Assembly: GCA_937949555.1 (NCBI GenBank)
Contig: CALEDV010000034.1
Span: 17,795 to 81,794 of the forward strand
Origin: an uncultured bacterium
GTDB taxonomy: Bacteria > Nitrospirota > Thermodesulfovibrionia > Thermodesulfovibrionales > Dissulfurispiraceae
Direction: 5' to 3'
DNA length: 64,000 bases
Positions 9,444 through 19,353 of the stretch are shown here, one piece after another (the stretch's first letter is position 1; each line of letters begins with the position of its first letter). The translations under genes and the position numbers were made by a program. Under the pieces are notes generated by a model that saw only the letters and a list, made by a program, of their open reading frames with translations, did no database searches and was not told the DNA's origin.

Positions 9444-10070
9444 ATGAGGTTTGCCCAAGAAGGTTTCCCATTCCTATTAACCTTTGCTGCCATCACCCTC
9501 TTGACTTATATGCTTTGGGGTATGGCAGCATTACTGCCTCTTTTTATTACCCTTTTTATGGGATATTTCTTCAGGGACCCTGAAAGGAATATCCCTGCTC
9601 AAAGGGATGTATTGGTTGCCCCTGCAGACGGTAAGGTGATTGTGACTGACAAAATCCTTGAAGAGGAGTTTTTGAAGGAAGAATGCACCATGCTAAGTAT
9701 CTTTATGTCGCCCTTAAATGTGCATGTAAATAGAGCCCCCTGTGACTGCACGGTAATTGAGGTAAGGCATAAGAAGGGGAGATTTCTGTCGGCATTCAAG
9801 CCAGAGGCATCCTTCCAGAACGAGAGCATATCTTTGCTCCTTAACACACCCTATGGGAATATCCTAGTGCGTCAGATTGCAGGGTTTGTGGCAAGGAGGG
9901 CAGTATGCAGAGTTAAGGAGGGTGACCGCCTCAACAGAGGAGATCGTTTTGGCATCATTAAGTTTAGTTCCAGAGTAGATATATTTATGCCTGTTTCCCT
10001 TGCCCTATCGGTTAGACTTAATGACATAGTAAAGGCAGGAGAAACTATAATTGCAGAAAAAAAGATTTAG
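9444..10070 (+). CDS. psd: Phosphatidylserine decarboxylase, short form, with altered cleavage site
   Basis: Makes phosphatidylethanolamine at the inner membrane through a pyruvoyl group created by self-cleavage. The 208-residue length and architecture fit the short proenzyme type: two N-terminal hydrophobic helices (residues 8-42), then FFRDPER, APADGKV with Asp62, and PLNVHVNR with His94. Short-form enzymes usually cleave in a (K/R)FGSRVD motif; here it reads KFSSRVD (residues 173-179), with Ser175 where Gly is expected and Ser176 as the would-be pyruvoyl residue. One G-to-A change (GGT to AGT) would explain it. Activity is therefore probable but not certain. No clear ribosome site; the gene is 10 bp after ilvC. 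Confidence 0.8.
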   Translation: MRFAQEGFPFLLTFAAITLLTYMLWGMAALLPLFITLFMGYFFRDPERNIPAQRDVLVAPADGKVIVTDKILEEEFLKEECTMLSIFMSPLNVHVNRAPCDCTVIEVRHKKGRFLSAFKPEASFQNESISLLLNTPYGNILVRQIAGFVARRAVCRVKEGDRLNRGDRFGIIKFSSRVDIFMPVSLALSVRLNDIVKAGETIIAEKKI

Positions 10071-10109
10071 CTCCTCCTTGCTGCTGAAGACACATAATCC
10101 TTAATTGCT

Positions 10110-12602
10110 ATGAACCTTAACAACCTGCTTATAAAGGAAGCCCTTTCAAAGATACAGACAAGCAAATGCGGATTTATTACATCCCATCATTTAGCCTGTA
10201 TGATTGATGAAATCCTCATATCGGATTTCAATTCTATAGCAGGTGATAGGGATTTAGCCCTTGTTGCTATAGGAGGGTACGGCAGAAAGGAGCTTGCGCC
10301 CTTCTCGGATATAGATATAATGCTGCTTGCAAAGAGGAGGGATAATGCTTCCTCAGAGGGTGCAGAGAGGGTTCTTTATAGTTTCTGGGACAGGGGTATC
10401 AATATCAGTCATTCCTTTAGAACAATATCAGAGACCCTTGAGGACGCAATGAAGGACTTGCAGACCAGGACCTCACTGATAGATTGCCGTTTCCTTGCAG
10501 GGTCTGGACAGCTTTGGAGGGATTTCCTTAGTGAAGCCCATCAGAGGATAATCAACAAAAAGAAAAGAGATTTTGTGAAGGCATTGCTCAGAGAGGTATC
10601 AAGAAGATATAAGAACTATAGCCTATCACTGTACCAACTTGAACCCAACATCAAAGAAGGACGGGGCGGCTTAAGGGACTATCATACATTACTGTGGTTG
10701 TGCAGGGTAACTCAGGGGATAAAGGGATTGTCAGAATTAAAGACCCTGATGGACACAAAGGAATTCAGGTATTTCAATAGGGCATGCGAGTTTATCCTCA
10801 GGGCAAGAATAGGATTGCATATCCTGTCAAAGGCAAAAAACGAGGTAATATCCTTTGAGTATCAGGATGCCCTCTCTAAGTTGATGGGTTTTAAAAAGAC
10901 GAGCCGTTTTTTAAGCTCTGAGATATTCATGAGGGTATATTACAGGCATACAAGGACTATCATGGAGGCGCTGAGGAAGGTCATTAACTTGTCCAGTCAG
11001 CGGTTATTTGACAGATTCACTCCAATGTTTGTCAAGAGGGTGACAGACAACTTCAGTCTATCAAAGAATGAGATAATCTTAAACAAAAACTCTGAACTTA
11101 AGGAACAGACAATACTCCTTGAGGCTTTCTATGTATATGCCTTAACAGGTAAGGAGTTTAGTTCCTCGTTGCAGAACTCCATAAGGAAGAGACAAAATCT
11201 ATTAGGTAAGAGACGCAAAATCTCTGCTGAATCCATTAGCTATTTTATAAAGATACTTATCAGCCAGAGGGTCTATGAAACCCTTTATGAGATGCACAGA
11301 CTCAACATATTAGATAGGTTACTGCCTGACTTTGGAAGACTCAGACACCTTGTCATACACGAACCCTATCATAGATATACTGTAGATGAACACACTCTTA
11401 GGGCGATAAAACACTTAGAGGCTCTCATTAGTAATAAAGAGCAAAGATACCCGATGCTTGGTACGATATCTAGGGATATTAGTCCTATTGTCCTGTATAT
11501 TGCCCTCCTGCTGCACGATATAGGCAAGGGAATATATGGCAGCAGCTTGAAACACGAAGGGGAAGGATACAAGAGAATCAAGGCGCTTTTAGAGGAGTTC
11601 AACCTCCCGATAGATTCAAGGAGGATGATAGAATTTCTGGTAAAAAATCACCTTTTGCTGTCGAGGTTTGCCTTTACAAGGGACACAGAGACTTTAGAGA
11701 CTATACTTCACATAGTCGATATTGTAGGGAACGAGAGAAATCTCAAGGCCCTGCTGCTAATAACTTATGCCGATATGGCAGCAGTGAACCCAGAATTCTT
11801 CTCCAACTGGAAGGCAAAAATGTTGTTTGATCTGTATATGCGGACCCTTGAGCACATGAGGGGTATCACTAATCAGGTTGCTCTATCAGCGAATACGGGA
11901 TGGTTTGTATCGAATATGCCCGAGCATTATCTGCTCTCAACTCCTCCTGAGGACATAGAGCAAGACAGTGTGCTATTCAGCAGGGCAGTCAGCGGCGAGC
12001 CTGCTGTGGAGATAAGGGAAAAAGGACTTGGCACTGTGGAGTTAGTAGTTGCAGCTTATGATGCTAAGTGCCTATTTCTAAAGATAGTTGAACAGATCGG
12101 GGCTGTAGGAATCAATATACTCAAGGCAAGGCTTTATCCTGCAAAGAATGAGATGGTGCTGGATAAGATAATACTTTCTAACGTAGAGTCCGTTAAAGGG
12201 GAGGGACTTACAGAGTCCCTTATAAAAAATATACAGCAATCCCTATCCTCAGATATAAAAATTTTAGGGGAGCTTAACAGGGACAACTACAAAGAAAATT
12301 TCACCACTACTGCCGCAATGCTCCCTTCTCATCTTGTAAACTTAGAACCCTTTGTAGAGATTGACAACGAGACCTCTACAGCTAACTCAATCATAGAGTT
12401 ATTTGCCGCAGACAGGATAGGACTTCTCTACGACATAGCCAAGATACTGAGTCTATTCGAGGTGGATATTACCTATGCAGTGATTAATACGGAAGATAAG
12501 ATTGCACAGGATGTTTTTTATATTCAGCAAAAGGGCAGGCAGCTTGAGGGAAAAGAGGCTTTAAAGTTGTTAAGGGCTCTGCACTTTATAGTCTCCTCTT
12601 AA
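10110..12602 (+). CDS. glnD: PII uridylyltransferase / uridylyl-removing enzyme
   Basis: Nitrogen sensor that adds UMP to PII proteins when glutamine is low and removes it when glutamine is high. The 830 residues contain the nucleotidyltransferase domain (GGYGRKELAPFSDIDI at 55-70, with Asp67 and Asp69), the GlnD adapter region with YQLEPNIKEGRGGLRDYHTLLW, an HD hydrolase domain near 426-470 (DEHTLRAIKHL, LLLHDIGKG) and two C-terminal ACT domains near 640-715 and 760-830 that sense glutamine. All domains look complete. It stands alone between psd and tamB; no glnB or glnK is in the window. Confidence 0.94.
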   Translation: MNLNNLLIKEALSKIQTSKCGFITSHHLACMIDEILISDFNSIAGDRDLALVAIGGYGRKELAPFSDIDIMLLAKRRDNASSEGAERVLYSFWDRGINISHSFRTISETLEDAMKDLQTRTSLIDCRFLAGSGQLWRDFLSEAHQRIINKKKRDFVKALLREVSRRYKNYSLSLYQLEPNIKEGRGGLRDYHTLLWLCRVTQGIKGLSELKTLMDTKEFRYFNRACEFILRARIGLHILSKAKNEVISFEYQDALSKLMGFKKTSRFLSSEIFMRVYYRHTRTIMEALRKVINLSSQRLFDRFTPMFVKRVTDNFSLSKNEIILNKNSELKEQTILLEAFYVYALTGKEFSSSLQNSIRKRQNLLGKRRKISAESISYFIKILISQRVYETLYEMHRLNILDRLLPDFGRLRHLVIHEPYHRYTVDEHTLRAIKHLEALISNKEQRYPMLGTISRDISPIVLYIALLLHDIGKGIYGSSLKHEGEGYKRIKALLEEFNLPIDSRRMIEFLVKNHLLLSRFAFTRDTETLETILHIVDIVGNERNLKALLLITYADMAAVNPEFFSNWKAKMLFDLYMRTLEHMRGITNQVALSANTGWFVSNMPEHYLLSTPPEDIEQDSVLFSRAVSGEPAVEIREKGLGTVELVVAAYDAKCLFLKIVEQIGAVGINILKARLYPAKNEMVLDKIILSNVESVKGEGLTESLIKNIQQSLSSDIKILGELNRDNYKENFTTTAAMLPSHLVNLEPFVEIDNETSTANSIIELFAADRIGLLYDIAKILSLFEVDITYAVINTEDKIAQDVFYIQQKGRQLEGKEALKLLRALHFIVSS

Positions 12603-12647
12603 TTGAATAAGGGATAAAGATAGCCTACAGATTAAAGGTATTTTTAG

Positions 12648-15600
12648 GTGAAAAATTCAAAGACCAAGATTATTTTGATATTACTCCTTGGGGGCTTAAT
12701 TGTTTTCCTAGTTCCCCGTTTTTCCATCCTTACAGCCCCTGTGGAGGAGGAACTCCTTAAGGAGTTGAGGAATATAACAGGCATGGAATTTACCTTGCAG
12801 AAGGTCCATCTCAGCCTCCTCCCCCTTTACGCTAAGGCAGTCACAATCAAGGGTTACGATATTAACAGGTCTGTAAATATTGAGGTTGACAATGCCAAGG
12901 CATACTTTGGATTAACAGGTTTATTAAACAAAGAGATCTCTATAAACAGGTTGATTATTAGGGGTTTCAAAATCAAGGGACAAAGAGAGGCGCTTGAGCC
13001 TGTTATTGAAAGGGTGAAGACTTATCTGTCAGAGGACAAGGTAAAGCCGATGAAGGTAGTTGTCAAGGCGATTGATATAGAGAGCGGATCTGCCGATATA
13101 TCTGAGGGCAACCGAAGTCTCTCCATTAGGGGTATTAACGTCTTTGCTCAGCCCTCAGGCGATTTTAGGGCAAGACTTTTTATTGGGGATTTAAGGATAC
13201 AGACGGAGTCAATAAAAGACCTTGGGGCGAGCATAGAGGCGCACATCGGGGTTAATGAAAATACAATAAGCCTCAGCAGGCTTGCACTGAGTTTCTATAA
13301 ATCGCAGATAGACCTATCAGGAAATATTGACAAAAATGAGCTCAAAGGTCCCTTTGAGATACAGGCAAAGATACTGTGGGAAGGCCTTAAAAGGATATTC
13401 TCTCTCACAAATGACGGCAGCGGCTGGGTTGAGTCTGGAGGCAAAATAACTATTGAGGGGCGCAAGCCCTTACTTGAGGCAGTTAATCTTGACCTCAATG
13501 TAAAGGGCGAATTTTTCCTTCAGACCCTTATGGAGTTATTGAAGGTGACGGAGCCGCTAAAGGGTTCTCTCTCCCTTAAAGGGGTAGTGAAGGGTCCCCT
13601 TAATGACTTAGAAGGACAGGGAAAGGCCCATTTGAAGGATGGAGACATCTTTGATGTGGCCGTTGATTCACTACACTGTAATGTCTATTACAGGGATGGG
13701 GCAATGCGGTTTAAGGAAGGTAGGGCATTGCTTTACGGGGGAAATGCCGATATGGAGGTGATGATCGCCCTGCCGGTGGTCAATTACTTCGAGGTAGATG
13801 TAAAGGTAAAGGACATATCAAGCAAGGGTCTTTTTAAACTGATCAAATGGGACCCTGGCATTGCCGAGGGGAGGGTTACAGGCTCTCTTCTTTCAAAGGG
13901 CAAAACCTTTAATCCCCATGGGAGCCTTGTTTACCATAATGAACGATTAGGTGAAGACATACTCAACAAAATTCAGCACATTGATGTAGCCTATAAGATC
14001 AATGAAGACCTGCTCTCTTTGGGTGATATAAAGATTAGATCTCCAAATTCGCAGCTCTTAGGTTCAGGTGTTATAGACATAAATAAGGGTTTGCTTAACA
14101 TCAAAGGCTCAGGTAAAACCAGCGAGGTAAGGGAGCTTTCGTCTCCCTATTTTACGGCACTATCTGGAACCTCTAATTTTTCCTTTCTCCTTACAGGCAG
14201 CCTCCAGGACCCTTTGATAGACATGCTCTATGAATCCTCTGGCGGTAGCTTTGATACCGGTAAACTTGGTATGCAGGAGCTTCTCAACAGCAGCAACATA
14301 CCTATATTAGTATCACAGGGGCGGCTTCTTTACCGCAAAGAACAGCTTTCCGTCAAAGAGCTAACTATTGACACAACCTTAGGCAGTATAAAGGCTTGGG
14401 GCAATATCCATTTCAAAAGGGCCCTCTCACTCTTTGACCTCAGGGCCCCTATATACGATATGAACTTTGCAGTTGACAGGGGCAATCTGAAATCATTAAG
14501 CCTACTGTTTAGCGGTTTCCCAGCGATGAGTGGACTAATAAAAGGGACATTCACCTTAGAGGGCAAACCAGACTCATTCAGCAGTGTAGGCTCTTTTAGG
14601 GCTGACAAATATGGCTTGTACGGCTATCAACTCTGTGATACCTTGAGATCTTCAATATCCTACAAATCAGGGTGGTTTGTATTTACCAACACTGCGGCGT
14701 CCTTAGGCAACGAGGAAATCAAAGGCAGGGGAAGCATATCTTTGGACAAGGAATTTACGCTTTTTGCAGAAAGCAATGCCCTATCCTTGAAGAACATTAA
14801 AGGGGATATAACAAAACCCTTAGGGGTCCTGAGTTTCAAAAACCTAAATATCCACGGTAACGGCAAGTTTGATGAACCTAATATTCATGGTTTTGGCAAT
14901 GTCATTATCACTGGTCCTGGCAGCAGGTACACTGTCAGGGGCAATGTAAAATTATCCAGTAGTGATAAGAAGGTGCTATTGCATTCTCAACTGCTTGACA
15001 ACAAGATGACCATAAGGGGTGATATCTCCATGATGGGAAATAGACCTTGGTCATTGGATGTGGACATGAAGACCGCAAGATATGATTTCCTGATCTCTGG
15101 TCTTCTTAAGGATGCCCCTGAGGATCTCGTGCTTAACCTAAATGGAAATATAAAGGCTTGGGGAGACAGGGACAACTTAAACGGGACAGCAGTATTTGAT
15201 AAGGCACACATATATCTTTACGGCAATGGCTTTTCAAACAAAGGCGACATAATATTAAAGGCTAAGAAAAACAGGATACAACTGGATAATCTTGTGCTTT
15301 TTAACGACAACGCCAATTTTAGGGCGGGCGGGGAATTCGCCATTGGCGAAAGTTACGACCTGCTCTTTGAGGGTAGTTCATCTCTTGCTCCCTTTAAGGC
15401 ATTTTCTTCTTCGTTGGACTCACTGAAGGGTGATTCAAGGTTTGTTGTTTCGATCAGCGGCAACTGGAATGAGCCAAGAATAAACGGTGGTATTGATATT
15501 TCAAAGGGTTCTATTGGGTTAAAAAATCTCTATTACTCGATGACTTCTCTATCGGCTTATGTATTCTTCGATGAGGACAGGATAGTTATATCCAATGCAT

Positions 15601-16625
15601 CGGGAAAGATTGCAGGAGGGGATATAACCCTAAAGGGCAACATAGGTCTGAAACGATTTGCGTTGGATAAATTCTTTGTGGAAGCCAAGATAACCAATGC
15701 AACCGTATCTCCCTCCAGGGACTTCTCTGTAAATTTCCAAGGGGATCTTTATGCAAGGGGAGACCAAAACAATCAGCAGATCTTTGGAGATGTTAAGATC
15801 AATAAAGGAACATACACTGAGAGAGTAGATTGGAAGAGTTGGCTGATAGGCGCTGCAAAGATAGAGAAGGCAAGGGTAGAGTCGGGGCGTCTTGATAGGA
15901 TTGGCTTAAATATCAAGATTGCAGGAGGCAACTTGCAGGTGGACAACAATCTATCGCGGTCAACCTTTGCCCTTGATATACTGCTAAGAGGCACCCTCAA
16001 CAACCCTATACCCATTGGCAAGGTTGAAACAAAAGAGGGGACTGTATTTTTTAGGAACAACGAATTTAGGATCATAAAGGCAAACTTAGATTTTGCTAAT
16101 CCTGAGCAGATTAAGCCCTATTTCAATATAGTAGCTGACACAAGGGTTCAAAATTACAACATAAGGCTCACCCTTGAAGGATTTTCAGATCAATTTAACC
16201 TATCGCTGTCATCGGATCCCTATCTGCCTGAAACAGACATCTTTGCGCTTTTGACAGTGGGACAAACAGGGAAACAGCTCAAGGGCATGGAGGCAGGCAT
16301 AGGTGCAGGAGAGGCCGCATCCTTTCTTACAGGCAAGATCCAAGATATCCTTGAAGAGAGGGCAAAGAAGATCACAGGTTTTGACCGCATCCAGATTGAT
16401 CCAGCCATATCCAAAACCTCCTCTACAGTGTCTCCACGGCTTACTGTATCAAAGAGGCTTATGGGTGATAAACTCTATGTAACATACAGCGCCTCCATAA
16501 CCTCTGGGGAAGAACAGGTGTGGAAATTGGAATACAGGCTTGACCCTAGGACCTCTCTAATAGGGGTAAGGGATGAAAGGGGTGGCATAGGCGCCGATGT
16601 AAAATTCCGTTTTGAGTTCAAATAA
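12648..16625 (+). CDS. tamB: TamB-like translocation/assembly protein (DUF490)
   Basis: Very long periplasm-spanning protein of the AsmA-like/TamB superfamily, thought to bridge inner and outer membranes for lipid transport or autotransporter assembly. The 1325-residue product has one N-terminal membrane anchor (residues 6-24), a long beta-rich middle with repeated short strands, and the DUF490 end at roughly 950-1325, including TVGQTGKQLKGMEAGIGAGEAASFLTGKI and the closing KFRFEF. It begins with GTG at 12648, preceded by AAAGG. The Omp85 gene follows directly, giving the tamB-tamA/bamA pairing expected for a partner system. Confidence 0.86.
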   Translation: MKNSKTKIILILLLGGLIVFLVPRFSILTAPVEEELLKELRNITGMEFTLQKVHLSLLPLYAKAVTIKGYDINRSVNIEVDNAKAYFGLTGLLNKEISINRLIIRGFKIKGQREALEPVIERVKTYLSEDKVKPMKVVVKAIDIESGSADISEGNRSLSIRGINVFAQPSGDFRARLFIGDLRIQTESIKDLGASIEAHIGVNENTISLSRLALSFYKSQIDLSGNIDKNELKGPFEIQAKILWEGLKRIFSLTNDGSGWVESGGKITIEGRKPLLEAVNLDLNVKGEFFLQTLMELLKVTEPLKGSLSLKGVVKGPLNDLEGQGKAHLKDGDIFDVAVDSLHCNVYYRDGAMRFKEGRALLYGGNADMEVMIALPVVNYFEVDVKVKDISSKGLFKLIKWDPGIAEGRVTGSLLSKGKTFNPHGSLVYHNERLGEDILNKIQHIDVAYKINEDLLSLGDIKIRSPNSQLLGSGVIDINKGLLNIKGSGKTSEVRELSSPYFTALSGTSNFSFLLTGSLQDPLIDMLYESSGGSFDTGKLGMQELLNSSNIPILVSQGRLLYRKEQLSVKELTIDTTLGSIKAWGNIHFKRALSLFDLRAPIYDMNFAVDRGNLKSLSLLFSGFPAMSGLIKGTFTLEGKPDSFSSVGSFRADKYGLYGYQLCDTLRSSISYKSGWFVFTNTAASLGNEEIKGRGSISLDKEFTLFAESNALSLKNIKGDITKPLGVLSFKNLNIHGNGKFDEPNIHGFGNVIITGPGSRYTVRGNVKLSSSDKKVLLHSQLLDNKMTIRGDISMMGNRPWSLDVDMKTARYDFLISGLLKDAPEDLVLNLNGNIKAWGDRDNLNGTAVFDKAHIYLYGNGFSNKGDIILKAKKNRIQLDNLVLFNDNANFRAGGEFAIGESYDLLFEGSSSLAPFKAFSSSLDSLKGDSRFVVSISGNWNEPRINGGIDISKGSIGLKNLYYSMTSLSAYVFFDEDRIVISNASGKIAGGDITLKGNIGLKRFALDKFFVEAKITNATVSPSRDFSVNFQGDLYARGDQNNQQIFGDVKINKGTYTERVDWKSWLIGAAKIEKARVESGRLDRIGLNIKIAGGNLQVDNNLSRSTFALDILLRGTLNNPIPIGKVETKEGTVFFRNNEFRIIKANLDFANPEQIKPYFNIVADTRVQNYNIRLTLEGFSDQFNLSLSSDPYLPETDIFALLTVGQTGKQLKGMEAGIGAGEAASFLTGKIQDILEERAKKITGFDRIQIDPAISKTSSTVSPRLTVSKRLMGDKLYVTYSASITSGEEQVWKLEYRLDPRTSLIGVRDERGGIGADVKFRFEFK

Positions 16626-16632
16626 TAAAACC

Positions 16633-19353
16633 ATGTCAATTAGCCTGCAAAAAAACATTCCCTGTCTCTTTCTGTTGCTGTGCCTTGTCTTTTTGCCCTC
16701 AGAAAGTTCAGTAGTTTTTGCTGAAGATAGGGCGCCTCTATGCAATGACCTCAGGGATATTAGTATTGAGGGACTAAGGTCAATGGGGGTTGGTGAATTC
16801 ATGTCTCTACTGGATATAAGGAAGGGTATGCCTGTATATCAGGAGGCACTTTCGAGATCCCTAAAAAGGATATTTCAGAAGGGCATCTTTGAGGATATTA
16901 TTATAGTTCTTCAAAGGAACCAGGAGCCCTCTTGCAATATAGCCATAGAGGTCATTGAAAGGTTTTTAATCAACTCCATAGATATTCAGGGCAATCAACT
17001 TGTCAGTTCTTCATTTATAAGGAAGCATCTGGACATTGAAAAGGGGCAGGTCCTTCAGGACAAGAAGATAGAGGAGGGCATTAAAAGGCTCAAGACCCAG
17101 ATGATGATGATAGGGTTCCCAAGGGCGGAAGTTGCATACACGATAGTAAGCAGAAATAACTTCAAGGCTGATATCATTATTAGCGTCCAAGAAGGCACCC
17201 CTGAGTTGATAAGACAGATCAGGCTTCAAGACAGCGCTGGACTGCTCAGTAGGTATCTCCAGTTGTCAGAGGGAGAACCCTTCAGTATCCTATCAATCGA
17301 TAGGGCAAAGGAACGAATAAAAGACTATCTCAAAAAAAATCTTTATATTCAAACAGACCTCTCTTACAGCTTCAAAGAGGGCATACTGGAGGTATCTCTT
17401 CAGAGGGGCAGACAGCTTAGGGTCTCCCTGACAGGCAATGAGGAAATAGATTCCTCTTCCATACTTAGAGAACTTCCTGATCCTGACTTTAGAGAGTTCT
17501 CAGAAGAGATCATTCAGGAGTTTCAGAAGAGGATAATCAAACTATACTTCAGTAGAGGATTCCCCTTTGTGCAGGTTATCCCCTCTTCAGAGCAGGGAGA
17601 GGATGTCATTGACTTGAACTTCTACATCTATGAGGGGAGCAGATATGTGGTCGAAGGCGTGCGATTTCTCAACACCTCCTTATCAGAAGACAAACTTAAG
17701 GGGCTGCTCAATCTTCGTAAGGGAGTCCCATACAATCCTGAGATGCTCTCCTTGGACATAGACATCCTGACCGATTTCTACCTGTCTTTGGGGTATAGCA
17801 ATGTGGCAGTATCGAAACCAGAGGTTGCCCTGTCTGAGGAGGGGGTAAATATTATTTTTACAGTCAATGAGGGAACCTTGCAGAGGGTACGGAACATATA
17901 CTTTCAGGATAATGACATATTAAGCTCAGAAATACTTCAAAGGCATATACCCCTAAAGACTGGAGGTTCATTAAATGAGATAGACATTGCTGAATCAAAA
18001 AGGGTGATCCTCGATACATATAGAAGACTTGGTTTTGCTGAGGTACAGGTGTCAATCTCCAAAGAGCTCCATCAGGAAGGCATTGACATAACCTTTAGCA
18101 TAAAAGAAAATCAGCCTATACTCTTTGGTAAAACACTCTTTAAGGGCAATAGACAGACAAGGTATCAAGTCTTAACCCGAGAACTAATCCACAGGGAATC
18201 GGATCTCTTCCAACAATCCATACTCCTTAAAGAGCGTCAGAGGCTATATAAGACAGGGCTTTTTTCTGATATAGAGATAGAAACCACTGAGCCTTACAGG
18301 AGAAAAGAGCAGGATGATATGTATTACAAAGATGTTATGTTTACGGTACATGAGGCCCCTGCCGGTGCCTTTGAGTTTGGTGTAGGCTATGGGGAATACG
18401 AGCATTTCAGAGGTTTTGCTGAGGTCAGCTATAAAAACCTATGGGGTATGAACCGACAGGGTAGTTTTAGAACCGAGTTAAGCTCCGTAGAGCAGAGGTA
18501 TATACTGTCCTACTTTGACCCTTGGTTCTTTAGGGAGAGCCTCCCTCTTAAGACATTGCTTCTTCATGAAAAACGAATCGAAAGGAGCATTGATACAAGG
18601 ACGGTTCGATACAGGCTGTACCGCACTATTGCAAGCGCCGGTATAGAACGCAAACTCTCACCCAATTTAAATATGGAGTTCTTCTATGATTTCTCTGTAG
18701 TCAACACCTATGATGTGCAGCCAGACATAATACTAAGCAGAGAAGACACAGGCACATTGATAATCAGCGCCCTTAGGCCAGGCTTGATTTATGACACCAG
18801 AGACAACCCCTTCGACCCTAAAGAAGGCATCCTCGCGGGCATTACTGCCAAGCTTGCATCCTTTGCCATATTGTCTCAGACAGATTTCATTAAGCTCTCC
18901 TTTTATGCCAACCATTACCATAGTCTGTCAAAAAAACTTGTTTTTGCACTTTCAGTCAGAGGTGGCATTGCAAAGGGCTTTAGAGAGACTCAGGAATTGC
19001 CTATCGTAGAGAGATTCTTCTTGGGAGGTAGAACTACCGTAAGGGGATATGAGCAGGACACACTGGGACATAAGGGCGCTGACGGTAATCCCACCGGTGG
19101 CAATCTATTTGCAATGACCAACCTTGAATTGAGGGCAGATATTGGTAAGGGAATAGGGATAGTAGCATTTGTAGACAGCGGTAATGTATGGCAGACCTCA
19201 TCGGATCTTACGGGATTAAAATACACCGCAGGTATTGGCTTGAGATACAACACACCTGTAGGACCCTTTAGGGTGGACTATGGATTAAAGCTCAACAGGA
19301 ACCCTGGTGAAAGTAGGGGTGAAATACATTTCAGTCTCGGTCATGCCTTTTAA
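16633..19353 (+). CDS. bamA: Omp85 family outer-membrane assembly protein (BamA/TamA) with seven POTRA repeats
   Basis: Outer-membrane beta-barrel insertase. The ATG at 16633 (906 residues) gives a clean signal peptide ending near SSVVFA; a TTG 21 bases upstream would overlap tamB more deeply and I reject it. I count seven POTRA repeats by their beta-alpha-alpha-beta pattern, starting near residues 40, 111, 191, 263, 337, 417 and 496. The barrel follows from about 578 to the end, with loop-6 motif TVRGYEQDT and terminal HFSLGHAF ending in the required Phe. E. coli BamA has five POTRA and TamA three. Next to tamB it could be a TamA partner, but its length suggests BamA. Its end overlaps the convergent larC by 23 bp. 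Confidence 0.88.
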   Translation: MSISLQKNIPCLFLLLCLVFLPSESSVVFAEDRAPLCNDLRDISIEGLRSMGVGEFMSLLDIRKGMPVYQEALSRSLKRIFQKGIFEDIIIVLQRNQEPSCNIAIEVIERFLINSIDIQGNQLVSSSFIRKHLDIEKGQVLQDKKIEEGIKRLKTQMMMIGFPRAEVAYTIVSRNNFKADIIISVQEGTPELIRQIRLQDSAGLLSRYLQLSEGEPFSILSIDRAKERIKDYLKKNLYIQTDLSYSFKEGILEVSLQRGRQLRVSLTGNEEIDSSSILRELPDPDFREFSEEIIQEFQKRIIKLYFSRGFPFVQVIPSSEQGEDVIDLNFYIYEGSRYVVEGVRFLNTSLSEDKLKGLLNLRKGVPYNPEMLSLDIDILTDFYLSLGYSNVAVSKPEVALSEEGVNIIFTVNEGTLQRVRNIYFQDNDILSSEILQRHIPLKTGGSLNEIDIAESKRVILDTYRRLGFAEVQVSISKELHQEGIDITFSIKENQPILFGKTLFKGNRQTRYQVLTRELIHRESDLFQQSILLKERQRLYKTGLFSDIEIETTEPYRRKEQDDMYYKDVMFTVHEAPAGAFEFGVGYGEYEHFRGFAEVSYKNLWGMNRQGSFRTELSSVEQRYILSYFDPWFFRESLPLKTLLLHEKRIERSIDTRTVRYRLYRTIASAGIERKLSPNLNMEFFYDFSVVNTYDVQPDIILSREDTGTLIISALRPGLIYDTRDNPFDPKEGILAGITAKLASFAILSQTDFIKLSFYANHYHSLSKKLVFALSVRGGIAKGFRETQELPIVERFFLGGRTTVRGYEQDTLGHKGADGNPTGGNLFAMTNLELRADIGKGIGIVAFVDSGNVWQTSSDLTGLKYTAGIGLRYNTPVGPFRVDYGLKLNRNPGESRGEIHFSLGHAF

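Noticed and set aside
12648..16625. TamB as an autotransporter or adhesin because of its length and beta repeats
   Set aside because: It has an N-terminal anchor and the DUF490 end, not a passenger and autotransporter barrel.
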